This document shows, in pieces, positions 11,562 to 22,962 of a stretch of DNA of 64,000 nt. Where the stretch lies: positions 1,244,679,001-1,244,743,000 of the forward strand of contig CM057452.1 of assembly GCA_016271365.2 (NCBI GenBank). Direction: 5' to 3'. This DNA is from Neoceratodus forsteri. Its lineage: Eukaryota; Chordata; Ceratodontiformes; Ceratodontidae. The notes under the pieces are model-generated. The model was not told the origin of the DNA, made no database searches, and saw only the letters and a program-made list of their open reading frames with translations. A program made the position numbers and the translations under genes. Position 1 is the first letter of the stretch; each line of letters opens with the position of its first letter.

Positions 11562-12400
11562 ACTTATGATATTGGTGAATAAAGTATAAGAGTAGCCAGA
11601 AACATAAGGGACTCCTTTGAGTTATTATCGAGGACATCATCGAATCAAGTAGGATAAAATGCATACAAATAGAAATAGGCAGGATCACTAAAAGATATGG
11701 ATTGAGGAATTTGCAATGGCAATGACTAGCGTGTCTCTCTCTAGAACAGTATAAGGAAAGGGTTTTAAACATTGTATCTTAACTAACAAGAAATGAAACT
11801 TATCCTAATATAGTAAACTATGTCGCACTTCTTATATTGTGAAGTAGGATATAAGTCAGCACTAGTGCCAAAGACTCTCCTACCACACACCTTGGCGAGA
11901 TATGATGTTAGTAGCACTTAAGAAAAAAAAACAGTATTAATAGACTCTCTATAATCTTAAACTACAAAGTATATGCTTAAATATATAAATGTGTGTAATA
12001 TCAAGTAATTAGTGATTAATGTAAGTCCCTGAAGGGAACCAGAATCAATAAATTGTTGTAAATAAAAGCATTCCAAGTTGTGCATGCAAGAAAAAAAATC
12101 AGCTAATAGTAACATAATCTGAGCTTAAAAGAGAACATACAACTCAGAGTAAGAGGATATTGCCATCTTATCAAACAGATAGTAATATTTATATATGAGC
12201 CTGTACATGGTCTAATAGGATGATTGAACTGTCATATTCAGCACAGTACTCCAGTATATAGTTGTATGTATATGTGCAGAGTACGTGCATGCACCTACAC
12301 ACATACATGCACACGCATACCCACACATACACACACACACACTTACAAATGTACACACAAAGGACATACACACAGACATGCAAATGCATACACACATGTG

Positions 12401-12461
<61 letters not shown>

Positions 12462-13963
12462 TGAATGTGAGTGTATACATACACCATATACACACACAAG
12501 GCTCTTAAGAGGGAGGGGTGTCCATAATGAGTGATACTTGTCTCTTAGTGAGGCAGCAGTTCAAGTATATCCATATTAGAAAATATAAAGGGGGGAGGGG
12601 TCTGATTTAGGTGATAGAGGGACCAGGGAACAAGAGAAAAAAGTATACAAGCAATGGGATACTATAGAAGTAGTATATGTATAGTAAAAATAATAGTAGA
12701 GATAATAATAATAGAGCTAATAATAATAATTCAGGCTTCAAAACTCAAAGATAGCCCTGATAAAGGTGCACAAGGTCAGATGAGGGTGATTCGTGGCTAG
12801 AACATTGCCAGATTTAAAAATTAAAAAAAATAAAAAGAAGAATAATAATGTATAGTGGAGGAGTTGAAGCTATGTGCAGCTCCAACAGACCCCAGCCAAT
12901 AGCGTTGTATAATCTTTGAAGCTTGTTTTGGCTTCAAGCCTGAGTATACACCTCGATGTTAGATGAGGAAAGGTACCGTGCTTATAAATGGGGGGTATTA
13001 GAGTCATGAAAATAGCCTGCAGTATGCTGGATAACTTACCAAAAAAAAGAAGGGAATAAGGAGAAGTGAATGGGTCCAATAGCCTAAACTTAGAGTTATT
13101 AAGGTTGCAATGAAGGGGAAAAATAAGAGAGAATAGAATTTGAGCAGTTGTAATAGTGAATAATAAATAACATTGGTGCCTCAAAAAGAGTGGTTGTGGA
13201 TTAAGAATGGCTTAATAGTACTATTATTAAATGCCCACTATACTGTATTTAGTATTAGTAACAGGGTATCCATCATTCTGTGGACCATTAAGTGAAGCCT
13301 TAATTGTTAAATAAGTGGGAAGCATTGCTATGCCACTCTCAAATCTGAAATAAGCAGACTCAAAGCAGTTATGGAAGTGCTGTATAATCCCGTCATACAA
13401 GAAATCCTTGTGCCTTGGAGGAAGGAAAAAACAAAACATAATAGTCAGTGGCATTGTGATACCAGCTCTCTAAGGGAGAAAGGAACAAGTATAAAGCAAT
13501 CATGGATACTAATAATAATGATTAACGTTCTTTTTTTCTATGAACTTAAAACCTGTTAGCTCCAGATCACTGCTTGTGGTTAGTAATGAATGAATTGGAG
13601 GATATATTGAACATGACTGTTTCAATTTAAACTCTTAGCAAGCTGATTTAATACTGTGATGTACAGCCTTGACCTTCACTACTAGCTGGGAGCTACAGTA
13701 TTTAAGCTAAGAAAACCACTAGCGTTAGTTTGGACATCTAAATAGTGAACTGATTGCATAATGCTTTAAAGAGTCTTATGATGCATGCTTAGACGTGAAA
13801 GGCTCATTTGCACTTATGTGGTTCACATTTGAAAAAGCAAAACCTCCGTGTGTATAGTATTTATGCGATGTTCAACCTGTCATTGGCAATCTGATAAGAG
13901 TGAACATCACAATGGAGGTTATGGAGGGTTACAGCTCACACTGAGCTAAAAAAGACATGGATC
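11562..13963 (-). other. Long inter-ORF spacer of the L1 element
   Basis: About 2.4 kb between ORF1 and ORF2, AT-rich, with no frame matching a known L1 domain. It holds a TA/CA microsatellite at 12290-12500. I found no flanking duplication that would mark a separate insertion, but a decayed one is possible. Confidence 0.55.
12290..12500. repeat. Compound CA/TA microsatellite
   Basis: Interrupted CA-rich tract, then (TA)n at about 12402-12442, then (CA)n at about 12443-12461 and more CA-rich sequence. The overlapping frames on both strands here are simple-repeat artefacts. Confidence 0.95.
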
Positions 13964-15287
13964 TTATGGAGTTTGTTCGCCTTGGATGATTTGTAACCCG
14001 CAAGGATATCGGGTAGTGTTGGGTTTAAATGCGCCTTTTGAAGGTGGAGGTAGTTTGTGTTTCAGCTTCCCTTTCCGTTTTTGTTTTGGTGGTTCAAGTG
14101 ACTTAAGAGGTGAGCTTGTAACAAGTTCTGCCCAAGAGGAATCAGCAGAAATTGCACCAGGAAGGGCATTATTTGTAGAACAAAGCATCAGTTCAGCTTC
14201 TACTCCTGGGGTTTCTTGCTGGGATGAAAGTGGGTCGTCATCTAGTGGTGCATACTTGTTCAAAAGGGGATTGAAGAAGAGTATATGGTGTGACACTCAT
14301 TGGATCGAGAAGGTCCTCCGAATTCAGCAATAGAACAACAAGTGTTCCTAGAGACTCGAGTACCGTTGGTGTTCCTAGCTTTAATTCTGGCTGAGAGCCT
14401 AGCAGGGGAGTACCAGTTGCATCCTCGATGGCAGAAGAACCAGCCTCAGCATTTCCAGCAGCAAGGTGAGCATCTTGTAGAGAAGATTGAGCAGGAACTT
14501 GTTTCTGAAAAGTTTGGGCAGTAATGTTGTCGTTTGGGTGTTCAGGATTATTTGCATTAGTGTGTAGATATTCGCTGAGAGCCTCCGGAAAATTGAAATT
14601 CTTAAAGGAATTGTTGATAAAGACATGCATCACTGCTGGGTACCGTAATGCAAACTTAATACCCCTTTGATGCAGAATGGATTTTATTGGGTTGAATGCG
14701 GTTCTCTTGCTGGTCAAATCTTTAGAAAAGTCTCTAAAAATTAAAATTTTGAAGTCTTGCCATCTGAGTTCACCTATTTCTCTCGCACACCTCAGAACCA
14801 GTTCTGTATGTGCAAAATTAAGAAACCTTGCAATAATTGGTCACAGTTTTTGTTCAGGGCCTGGCTGCGGACCTAGAGTTCGGTGAGACCTCTCGATTGT
14901 CAGCTCTTGGCCGGGAGGCAATTTAAGCAGCACTGGAAGGACGTGGAGTAACAGTGCACTAATATCCCCACGTTCTGAGCCCTCAGGAAAGCCAAGGAAG
15001 CAGAGATTGTTCCTCCGATTCCTATTTTCAATATCATCCATTTTAGTCAGTAAGTTTTTAATTGTTCTATCTTGGTCTCTGATAGTGGCATGCAACTCCT
15101 GAATCGAGGACTCATTTTGCAAAGCTCTAGATTCTGTTGGGGTAAGTCTAGAGTACAAAGCCTGAGTATTTGAGATGTTTTGCTGTGTTGCAACTTTCAG
15201 ATCATTAATTTTGGTTATTTATTGCTGGAACATTGATTTAATTTTAAATAAAGAGTTTGCATTGATGGAGTGGTCAGCCATTTTCAT
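13964..15287 (-). pseudogene. L1-type ORF1 (nucleic-acid chaperone), broken
   Basis: ORF1p of an L1-type LINE, the RNA-binding partner of ORF2p. A start codon at 15285-15287 opens a frame reading MKMADHSINAN, with one stop (TAA) some 19 codons in. The same frame then continues into 14841-15158, where a heptad-like coiled coil (IQELHATIRDQDRTIKNLL) leads into the RRM boundary motif MDDIENRNRRNNLCFLGFPEG. The C-terminal domain follows in the frame at 14238-14717 (TAFNPIKSILHQRGIKFALRYPA). A last frame (13964-14296) is rich in Pro, Lys and Ser (KQKRKGKLKHK) and may be the C-terminal tail. There are at least one stop and two frameshifts. The tail assignment is less certain than the core. Confidence 0.8.
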
Positions 15288-15510
15288 AGGCCTCAGAGTG
15301 GTTGAGATTGAAAGAGAAAATAAATCTAGAAGTAATAGATGGTTGGGAAAAGGATACTTTACCAAGGTTGATCTTGAGTATCTTTAAAGTTATATCCCAA
15401 AAGATGGCTCAGTTTGCATGTCTTGGTTTTGCAGGATTGATGTAGATTCTGGTCAGTTCAGGGAGAGCTGGAATTAGGCTGCCATCTTCAGTAGAGCAAG
15501 GCCACACCCC

Positions 15511-15518
15511 CATAACAA
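15511..15518. repeat. Target-site duplication of L1 (right copy)
   Basis: CATAACAA, identical to 7266-7273, directly follows the L1 5' end (complement of the start of its 5' UTR). Confidence 0.7.
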
Positions 15519-16365
15519 AATATTGATTGTGAAACCAGCACAGCATTTTGTTTAGAAAAAAAAAACTGAGTGATAATTCCCTTACTGTATTTAACATTTC
15601 AGGGAGCTAAAAATATGTATTTTTTAACAATAAGCACTTACCTTAACATGTAAATTTTGGCTGCAAGATACACTAGTTGTTCAAAAATGGAGATCAGGCA
15701 CTGCTCATGCAATTCATTTAGGCTGTACAGAGATATGAAGTGAGCTGGGAAAAGTAGTTCACTGACTGAGTAGAGTCTGCAAAATGTAGTTCAGTTTAGT
15801 CTTTTAAAGGGACACTGCCAACTTTTTTTTGCATCATATTATTTCTAGATAAAAACCTACATTTTATGATTGCTTACCTTCTCTAAAATTCATTGGTAAT
15901 GCTGGTCGCTTTATCTGTCTCCTTGCTTAGTAGAACTGAAATGCATGGTAATGTGCCCAGCCGTTTGATTGGCTAATTTAAATCCTTGAACTACTCCACT
16001 GACTGTAATCTTAATTTATGATTCAGTAGTATTAAAAAAATTTACTTTGAAGAGCATTACAGTTTGATAGAGCAGTATTAATGTCTTAGCATTCTTGATA
16101 GACCAAAAGTTACTGTAAAAGAAGTGATCATACTAAGGTAATGAATGATCTGGGAGGCTAATGATGCCCATGTATGTTACTATCATCTACAGTGCATAAT
16201 AATCAAGGTTATGCCCCATGATCAGAATAAAAATTAACAAGCTTTCATATAAAAAAAACAGAAGTATTGAAAAGTCTTCATTTATCATTCAAAAGTATTC
16301 AATAATATGTACTTCTAAAATCTGTGTATAATATTCATTTAGTAATAATTTACTCTTAAAAAAAC
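15519..16365. other. AT-rich unassigned interval
   Basis: No coding frame, RNA or clear repeat. The sequence is AT-rich with several A-runs. Confidence 0.35.
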
Positions 16366-17008
16366 AATTACATATTTGGCCGGCCCGGTGGCACTGAGGG
16401 TTGAGGTGCTGGATGCCATACCTCATGCCATGCTGGTGACCCGGGTTCGGGAATGAGCTTGGTCATCGGGGGTCGGCAGGGATGGGAAAGGATTGAACGT
16501 CCGGAGGACTGCTCTCCTTTCCTTGGGAGGGGTGCTTAGGCTGGCCGCTTTTCTTGTGGCCCCTAGCGGAGGCTGGGGTTGCACTACACCAGAGGCTTGC
16601 AGCATAGTAGGGGTAGAGCCTCAACAGGACATCCAATGAGGGTATGCGGGAGTGCATATACTGCATGCAGGAGTCCATTGCATGTCCGAGGCTTGGGGGA
16701 AACCAGAACACGAGAAAAGGAGCTGATCCTGATAGGTGATGGTGGGGTCCTGGAGCTACCCCTCACACCCAAAGTTGAGTGCACCAGCTGACCTTGGAGT
16801 TCCCTCAGGTCTCAAGGATATCCACGCGGAATAGAGTGGCAGTCCTGGGGAGGTGCGGATGCCTGGACTGAGAGGCAGCATGGCTGACCGAGAGTCAGGA
16901 CTGAGTCTACAACGGAGTGGGATGGAGGTAAGCTGAGTACCCCCACCCGAGAGAGTCTGGGATCAAGTGTGTGGGGAATAAATAAATTGAACAAAAAAAA
17001 AAATTACA
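16366..17008 (+). mobile_element. Long tRNA-headed retroposon (SINE-like, ~630 bp)
   Basis: The element proper is about 16373-17001. It starts with a tRNA-like head: GGCCCGGTGGCACTGAGGGT resembles a pol III A box region, and GGTTCGGGA (16444-16452) a B box. A GC-rich, non-coding body of ~530 bp follows, ending in AATAAATAAATTGAAC and an A11 run. AATTACA occurs just before the head (16366-16372) and just after the A-tail (17002-17008), a likely short target duplication. Most SINEs are 150-400 bp, so this is long. The body could have been picked up from another transcript. Frames on both strands are shadows without domains. Confidence 0.65.
16378..16452 (+). promoter_or_regulatory. Candidate internal pol III promoter (A and B boxes)
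   Basis: An A-box-like block around GTGGCACTGAGGGTTGAGG and a B-box-like GGTTCGGGA some 45 bases later, with GGTGACCC before it as in tRNA T-arms. Spacing fits a tRNA-derived head. Match only; function is inferred. Confidence 0.5.
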
Positions 17009-18251
17009 GTTGAACTTCTTAGAATTAAGTATACCTAGAGGCAGTATTCTTCTGATAATTAAAGAAGATTAAAAATGACTAAACTTAATCTTAAAAGACA
17101 CATTAATTACTGCTTTAAGACTAAATTTAGTATTCCACATTGGTGAAGGAACAGTCCTTTGATACCACCATCTACCCCACTTCCTCCCACATCACCACAC
17201 CATGGCTTTACACCAGGCCATGACTGTTACTGTACCAGCTTCTTGTTCTTATCTTGGCTCAAGATATTCCCCCTGAAACATCTAGGCACCTGTGTCTGTG
17301 TGCTGCTGTACTGTGTTATTGCCCTCTTCTTAGTGCCCCGAAGTTCCAAAATCTCAATGTACCCACCCAGACCCAGTACAACATCCCCCACCTGGCAGCA
17401 CCCCAACCAGCTGCTATGCAACTGCAACACTTACTTTTTTTGTTCAGTCAGTCGAGTCGACTCCCGAAGTTCCTTGTTGTTCAGTCTGAACTGAAGACTC
17501 GGGACTCCTCTGACATATTTACAGGTGGCAGCAGTGCAGCCGCCAGCAAGCCAGCAGTGACTCCTCTTCCCCAAGCAGGCCCTGATCAGTCCTCCAGTTC
17601 TTGCTCCATCCTCTCTCCTCTGTCATGCACCTCCGGGCCGCGGCCGAGTCCAACTCCGACTCCAATGACACTGGCATACACAGACCTCACCACCACGGTC
17701 CCACTGACTGATGACTATCCAATCAACAATCAACCTCAAGCCAAGTCTTAAGAGGCTTCTCTGAGGCAAGCCAGTGCCCAACGGCCGGATGCGCAGCTCC
17801 TTGAATTTATTTTTGTCCCCCTTTTGGTGTTAGGTCTGGTTGGGTTGAAGTCTGGAGTCATGAATGGACAGACGAAAAAAATGAACAACAACAAGCAACT
17901 CACTTACAGAGCCACAGGCAGGCAAGGCAGCTTGACTCAACTCACAGCAGCAGGCCACTTCTCTTTCTCTCCCACTCTTTTTAATATCCCATGGTGAGTC
18001 AGGTTTTCAAGTGCATGTGCGCAAAAGCTCACAGCTGCTATGGATCTTGGGACAGTGTTTTTTTTTAAATAGTATAGGGGGGACAACCACAAAATATGGG
18101 ACAATAGGAGCCCATATGAAAAGCAAACAGGAAAGGGAATGTTACCATTTGGCATAGTGAATGAGGGTTAGCTGGCTCAAAAGTTTTTTTTAATTGTTTG
18201 TTCTTCTGTTTCTATGTATTTAATGTTTTGTTTATGGGTATGGCATTCATA
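17009..18251. other. Unassigned interval
   Basis: A short GTCGAGTCGACTC block lies near 17452-17464. Overlapping frames at 17159-17751 show no known domain and are treated as chance. Confidence 0.35.
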
Positions 18252-18583
18252 GGAGGCAGTATGGAGCAGTAGTTTAGGGCTCTGAGCTGCAAATCTGGAA
18301 ACCAGAGTTTGTATCCCACAGCCTTCACTTGCATACTCTGTGACCCTAAGCAAGTCACTTAACTTCCGTGTGCTCCCAGGTCGCACATGGAAGCAAGTTT
18401 CAGTTTAGTGTGCCTCTCCTGGCTAAACAATTTTCTCATTCAACTTGTATAACCTGTTTAATTGTGTATAATTGTGTTTTCCACTACCATCTCCCTAGGA
18501 TGCACCGGGAGACTAGCAACTTGTTTGTTCAATGTGCCTTTCCTGGTGAAACTTTTTAATAAATAAATAAAATAAATAAATGT
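18252..18583 (+). repeat. CORE-SINE (MIR-like) with duplicated LINE-type tail
   Basis: The tRNA-like head (GGAGGCAGTATGGAGCAGTA; B-box-like AGAGTTTGTATCCC) is followed by the CORE block CTGTGACCCTAAGCAAGT then CACTTAAC, the signature of MIR/CORE SINEs. The tail holds two related copies of a LINE 3'-end-like unit: CCCAGGTCGCACATGG to CCTGGCTAAACAA (about 18376-18431) and CCCTAGGATGCACCGG to CCTGGTGAAAC (about 18495-18557). It ends in (AAAT)n. The head-plus-core matches the minus-strand copies at 1-290 and 35388-35602. Confidence 0.85.
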
Positions 18584-20379
18584 ATTCAGAAATAAGCACT
18601 TGGGTCCATTTAGGTTAAGTAAAACCCCAGAGTGTAAAGTGAGAGTATCCAGGGTGGTAAAGGTGGGTATAACTAAGTGGCAAACAGTAGCCAAGCTAGA
18701 GTTGTGAAATCGTAGAATTTACTGATTTAAAGTGCTCTTGGGTATCAGTTTCAGTCAGGAGCAAGGGGAAGGGAGTGGACCAGGTAGTTACCCACACAAA
18801 CACCATAGTTGCCACAGCCCAAGCCTGTTATCCACCCCAGCAGCATAGTTGCCACAGCCCTAGCAGAGGGCTAGTAACCTGAGTAACTGATCCAGCGACC
18901 CCCTATAACACTAGCCTGGCTACTGGAGGCAACTTGGCTACTAGTCACCTGTATCACCCTGGAGCTCTCTGACTTGATAATCTGTGGATAAAAAACCTCT
19001 GGGACAGCTAGCAATTATTATCTAGCCCAACTGGCTAGCTTGGCTATAACTGGTGCTTTACTCTACCCTTGCTCCATCTAGCACTCTGTTTACTATGTAA
19101 TTCAGGGCTTGCCTGCCTGCCCTCTGTGTCATCTCCGATAACTACTTAGTTTGAATGCTGCCCACTCCTGTGCTCGATTTAGGAGAGTGAGTTAAATAAA
19201 TGTATGTAATTTTGAATAAGGCCATCTCACAACATGCTCCCTTCCTGGACTGATTTTAAATACATTTCAATAGATCCACCCTTGGCAGTCCCTTGCCCAG
19301 AGCACACTAACATCCACAGCCATCCTTTACTGTACTGCACTCACTGTGTGAAAAGAAACATCTTTTTTTTTATTTCAGTATTAGTTCAGGTGGACAGTGC
19401 CTGCTTTAAGCACTATCAATGACTTACAGCCCCAAACCGGGGAGAAGTTGAGACAGGAGGTGGATTAAGTGTACGCTGGATGCTCTGCTGGCTGCAGGCA
19501 GGTGGGAGGTCTTCCCTTGATGGGTAGCTGGCTCCCCTGATGCTCATTCATCTAATGATGCTTTCCCACTTGTGGGAGCCACCACTAAAGGACTGGCATT
19601 TACTTTTTCTTTACAAACAAAAACAAAACAACTGACGGGACTAAGCAGAACCCACACTGCGGCTGCCAACTGCGGATCCTGGGGACTGCCACAACTATTT
19701 GACCACCGACACTGCTGGGACTACTGAAACTGACACAGGGATAAGAGAAGGACTGAAGGTACTACCTTTTGCTCTAAATTTACTTCCCTGTGTCCCCTCT
19801 CCATTCTGCCGCACTTCCTTCATTTTTATTTTCTCCTGGGCACCTGAAATCCCCTGATTGTTCTCCTTCACAGTCAATTCAAACTCCCCTAATGGCCATT
19901 ACTGGCCACTCTCAGTATCCACCCTGGCATTTAGGATGCTGAGTCCCTAACAACCAGCTGTTCAGCATAAGCTGGACCTTAGATGTGACACTGGGTTGTG
20001 CCACCTTCACTGTGCAGGCTGCAATAAGGAGAGAAAAAACTCTTTAACTACAGACAAGCACTTTATTTTTGTGGGGTTCCTGTCACTATGTTCACTCCCC
20101 CCCAGCAACCTAAACTATAGGGGATACCTAGGGGCACCTAACTGGGGCTTTCTGGCATCAACTGAGCTTGCTGGTGACCCCATCTTAAGGGATATTACAC
20201 TCCTGCCTTTGTAGCCCACTAAAACATACTCAGAAATTAAACCACCTCTAAAACGAGAGACTGTCATAGCTCCACTCATTTTGATGACTGCTCCTTCCTC
20301 ATCTTAACACAAAAGTAATGGTCCTCTTCGTGAACTTCTGGTAGGAAGTTACAGCCCACACTAATTTCCATTCCTACTG
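18584..20379. other. Unassigned interval
   Basis: About 1.8 kb. The phrase CATAGTTGCCACAGCCC occurs twice near 18805 and 18845. No coding frame with a domain was recognised. Confidence 0.35.
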
Positions 20380-22962
20380 ACCTGGTACCTGGTCTGAGCC
20401 AGGACCGTTTGCTGTTGCTACTCAAATATCGAGAACATAATGCCTGGGTCGACAATGAACTCTTGCATTTTGGTCAAAACTTCCTCCAATTGATTATTTC
20501 ATTGGGCTTTACATAGGTTGTTACCACTGCTACCCATATTCAGGGTCACTGTCTGGATCTGGCGTTCACCCTGGGGATGGAGATCACGGAACTGGTGGTG
20601 GAACCAGTTGGGTGTTCTCACCATCACGCTATAAGATTCAGTTTTGCACCCCCTCCATGAGACCAACCCCTTTGGAGATGGTCCAGTACCACGCTTTTAG
20701 GGGAGTTACCTCAGAGGGTCGGGTGGCAGTGCTGGACCTATGGAGTGCAAAGAACCAGATGTCTTAGTAGTGTACTATAGTAACATGGTGCTGAAGGCTC
20801 TGGAATCCATAGCTCCTGTCTGTGTTGGTCCCCTCTCCCTCTGCCTTCAGTCCCCTTGGTTTGATGGGACATTGAGGGAGCTGAGGAGAGTGGGGCGAAG
20901 ATTGGAATGCTGCTGGCGGAAATCCTGCCTGGAAGGTGACAGACTTAGATTGATGGCCCATTATACTGACTATCAATCAGAAATCTCCCTTAAGAAGGCA
21001 GAGTTCCTGTCCAGGAAGATAGCTGCATCAAGAAATCGACCAGCTCAGCTCTTCTGGACCATGGACAGACTGTGCAATCCAGCCTGTCTGCAGGGGTGGA
21101 GAGCTTTTTCACAAATAAAGTGTGATGAGTTTGCTTGGTTCTTTCATGATAAGGTGTCATTGATCAGGTCGGTTGTCTGCAATACGCATTCTAATGAGCA
21201 TGGCGGTGATCGATGCAAGGTTATAGGCCTTTGGTCTGTCTGGACAGATTTTGACCAGCCAGAGATCATGGATATCATGAAGATCGTCCGGGGCTTGGAA
21301 CTGACTTGCTGTAGTTTGAATCCTGGTCCTACGTGCCTCCTTGTGGGGTGCATGGATGCGATCGGACCAGTCCTTGCTGAAATAGTCTGGTGCTCTTTGG
21401 ACCAAGGAATGTTTCTGGGGTCTCTAAAGGAGGCTATCATGACACCCCTTTTGAAGAAACCTTCCCTTGACCCAGACTGTCTCGCTAACTACAGACCAAT
21501 CTCTAACCTGCCGTTTTTGGGCAAGGTTATTGAGAAAGTAGTCATGTTGAAACTCAATGACTTTCTTACCACCCATGAAATCTATGATCCTCTCCAGTCC
21601 AGTTTCAGGAAGAGGCATAGTACCGAGACAGCGTTGGTTCAGGTACTGAATGATCTCCTAATAGTGAGAGATTGGAGGAGCCATTCAATCTTGTTTCTCC
21701 TTGATCTCTCTGCAGCATTTGACACCGTGGACCATGGGATGTTGCTAGAGCACCTGCAGCTGCCCTGTGGACTGTCAGGGATGGTCCTCAGATGGTTCCA
21801 TTCTTTCCTCATGGACAGAACCCAGAGGGTAGTATCAGGAATTTTTTCCTCTGCTCCTTTTGCTCTGCCCTGTGGGGTGCAGCAGGGTTCTGTGGTTTCC
21901 CCCATGTTGTTCGTGGTGTACATGCTGCTGTTGGGAGACATTATAAGGCATTATGGGCTGAGTTTTCACTGCCATGCAGATGATACTCAGCTCTATATGT
22001 CCTTTGTACCTGAACAGAATGATGCATTATCGGTCTTTAACAACTGCCTCACTGAGATTCAGGACTGGATGAATGCTAACTGGTTAAGACTGAATCCGGA
22101 CAAGACTGAGGTGTTGGTGGTGGACCCGGGTCACCATGCAGAGAAGTTGACTCCTGGGTTTCCCTCTGGCTTTGTGTTAGAGGGTAACCAGTTGAGACCT
22201 TCTGAACAGGTGCAGAATCTGGGCATAATTCTTGACAGCGAGCTGATGCTGAACACACAGGTGTCAGCCGTTGTCAAGTCTTCCTTTTACCATCTGAGGA
22301 ATATAGCCCGGATAAAACACCTTGTTCCACACGAAGACCTTTCTGTGTTGGTTCATGCCTTTGTTTCTTTGTGTCTTGATTACTGTAATGCTCTATATCT
22401 AGGGTTGCCTGGGGTGGATCTCTGTCACCTGCAGCTGGTGCAGAACGCTGCAGCCAAGTTGTTGACTGGGTTACCAAGAACTTGCCATATCACACCTGTG
22501 CTGTGCAAACTGCACTGGCTGCCAGTGCAATGGAGAATCACCTTCAAGGTCACGTTGCTGACCTATAAGACCCTACACGGACAGGGACTGGGCTACTTGC
22601 AAGATCTCCTTCGACTCTACTGCCCTTTCCACCCACTCCACCCTCTTCACTCTGCCAACGAGGGATTGCTAGAGATTCCCAGGGTTTGTCTTCAGTCATC
22701 TAGGGCCAGAGCTTTTTCCTTCATGGCCCCAACCCTGTGGAATTCTCTACCTCATTGGATTAGAGAGTGCCTGTCCACAGAGTCATTCAAGGCATCTCTG
22801 AAGAACCATTTATTTGAACTAGCCTTTGAATAAGTCATCCTGTTGCCTTTTAATTGTTTTTATATTTATATTTATTGTGATGGATGTTATCTTGTTATGT
22901 ATCTGCACTTTGATATTTTGAAAAGCGCATCACAAATAAATTTAGATTTGATTTGATTTGAT
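20380..22962 (+). mobile_element. L2-type LINE, 5'-truncated, with (TTTGA)n end
   Basis: The element runs from the C-terminal half of the endonuclease (near 20440, a decayed form of GDFNAWV, then the LDLAF block) through RT to the 3' end. The 3' end reads AAAAGCGCATCACAAATAAA, then short repeats TTTAGATTTGATTTGATTTGA. This GCGC..AAATAAA ending and tandem tail are typical of L2 elements. A second copy of the same lineage starts at 63264. Confidence 0.87.
20740..22833 (+). pseudogene. L2 ORF2: reverse transcriptase, long open frame but lesioned
   Basis: A 697-codon open frame covering the linker and the whole RT of an L2-type LINE. Visible blocks in order: PWFDGTLRELRR (linker), NYRPISNLPFLGKVIEK (RT motif 1), RKRHSTETALVQ, LFLLDLSAAFDTVDH with the first catalytic Asp, GVQQGSVVSPMLF, HADDTQLY (21973-21984), NPDKTEVL and NLGIILDSEL. 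The L2 C-terminus follows (LDYCNALYLGLP, LQLVQNAAAKLL, LHWLPV, WNSLPHWIR). Against the L2 consensus, YADD has become HADD and GVPQGS has become GVQQGS. Both catalytic Asp pairs remain. The upstream endonuclease is in other frames, with the frame change just before 20745, so the ATG at 20740 is internal, not a true start. Confidence 0.88.

Larger units (their letters stand above)
7274..15510 (-). mobile_element. Full-length L1-type LINE, minus strand, inactive
   Basis: An ~8.24-kb LINE in L1 order: 5' UTR (about 15288-15510), ORF1 (13964-15287), a long spacer (11562-13963), ORF2 with endonuclease and RT (7775-11561) and a 3' UTR ending in T-rich sequence on the plus strand (TTTTATTTTT at 7274-7283). 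The exact repeat CATAACAA flanks both ends, supporting a single target-primed insertion. Domain style (GTRQGCPLS, YADD, ORF1 with coiled coil and RRM) places it in the L1/Tx1 group. Many frameshifts show it is inactive. The 2.4-kb spacer between ORF1 and ORF2 is unusually long and could be partly a later insertion. Confidence 0.82.

Noticed and set aside
12189..12508. Overlapping 94-102-codon frames on both strands
   Set aside because: They are translations of the CA/TA microsatellite (runs of Tyr-Ile, Cys-Val, His-Thr), not genes.
17159..17751. Overlapping frames of 111 and 165 codons
   Set aside because: No recognisable motif, frames overlap each other and a minus-strand frame; likely chance in a CT-rich region.
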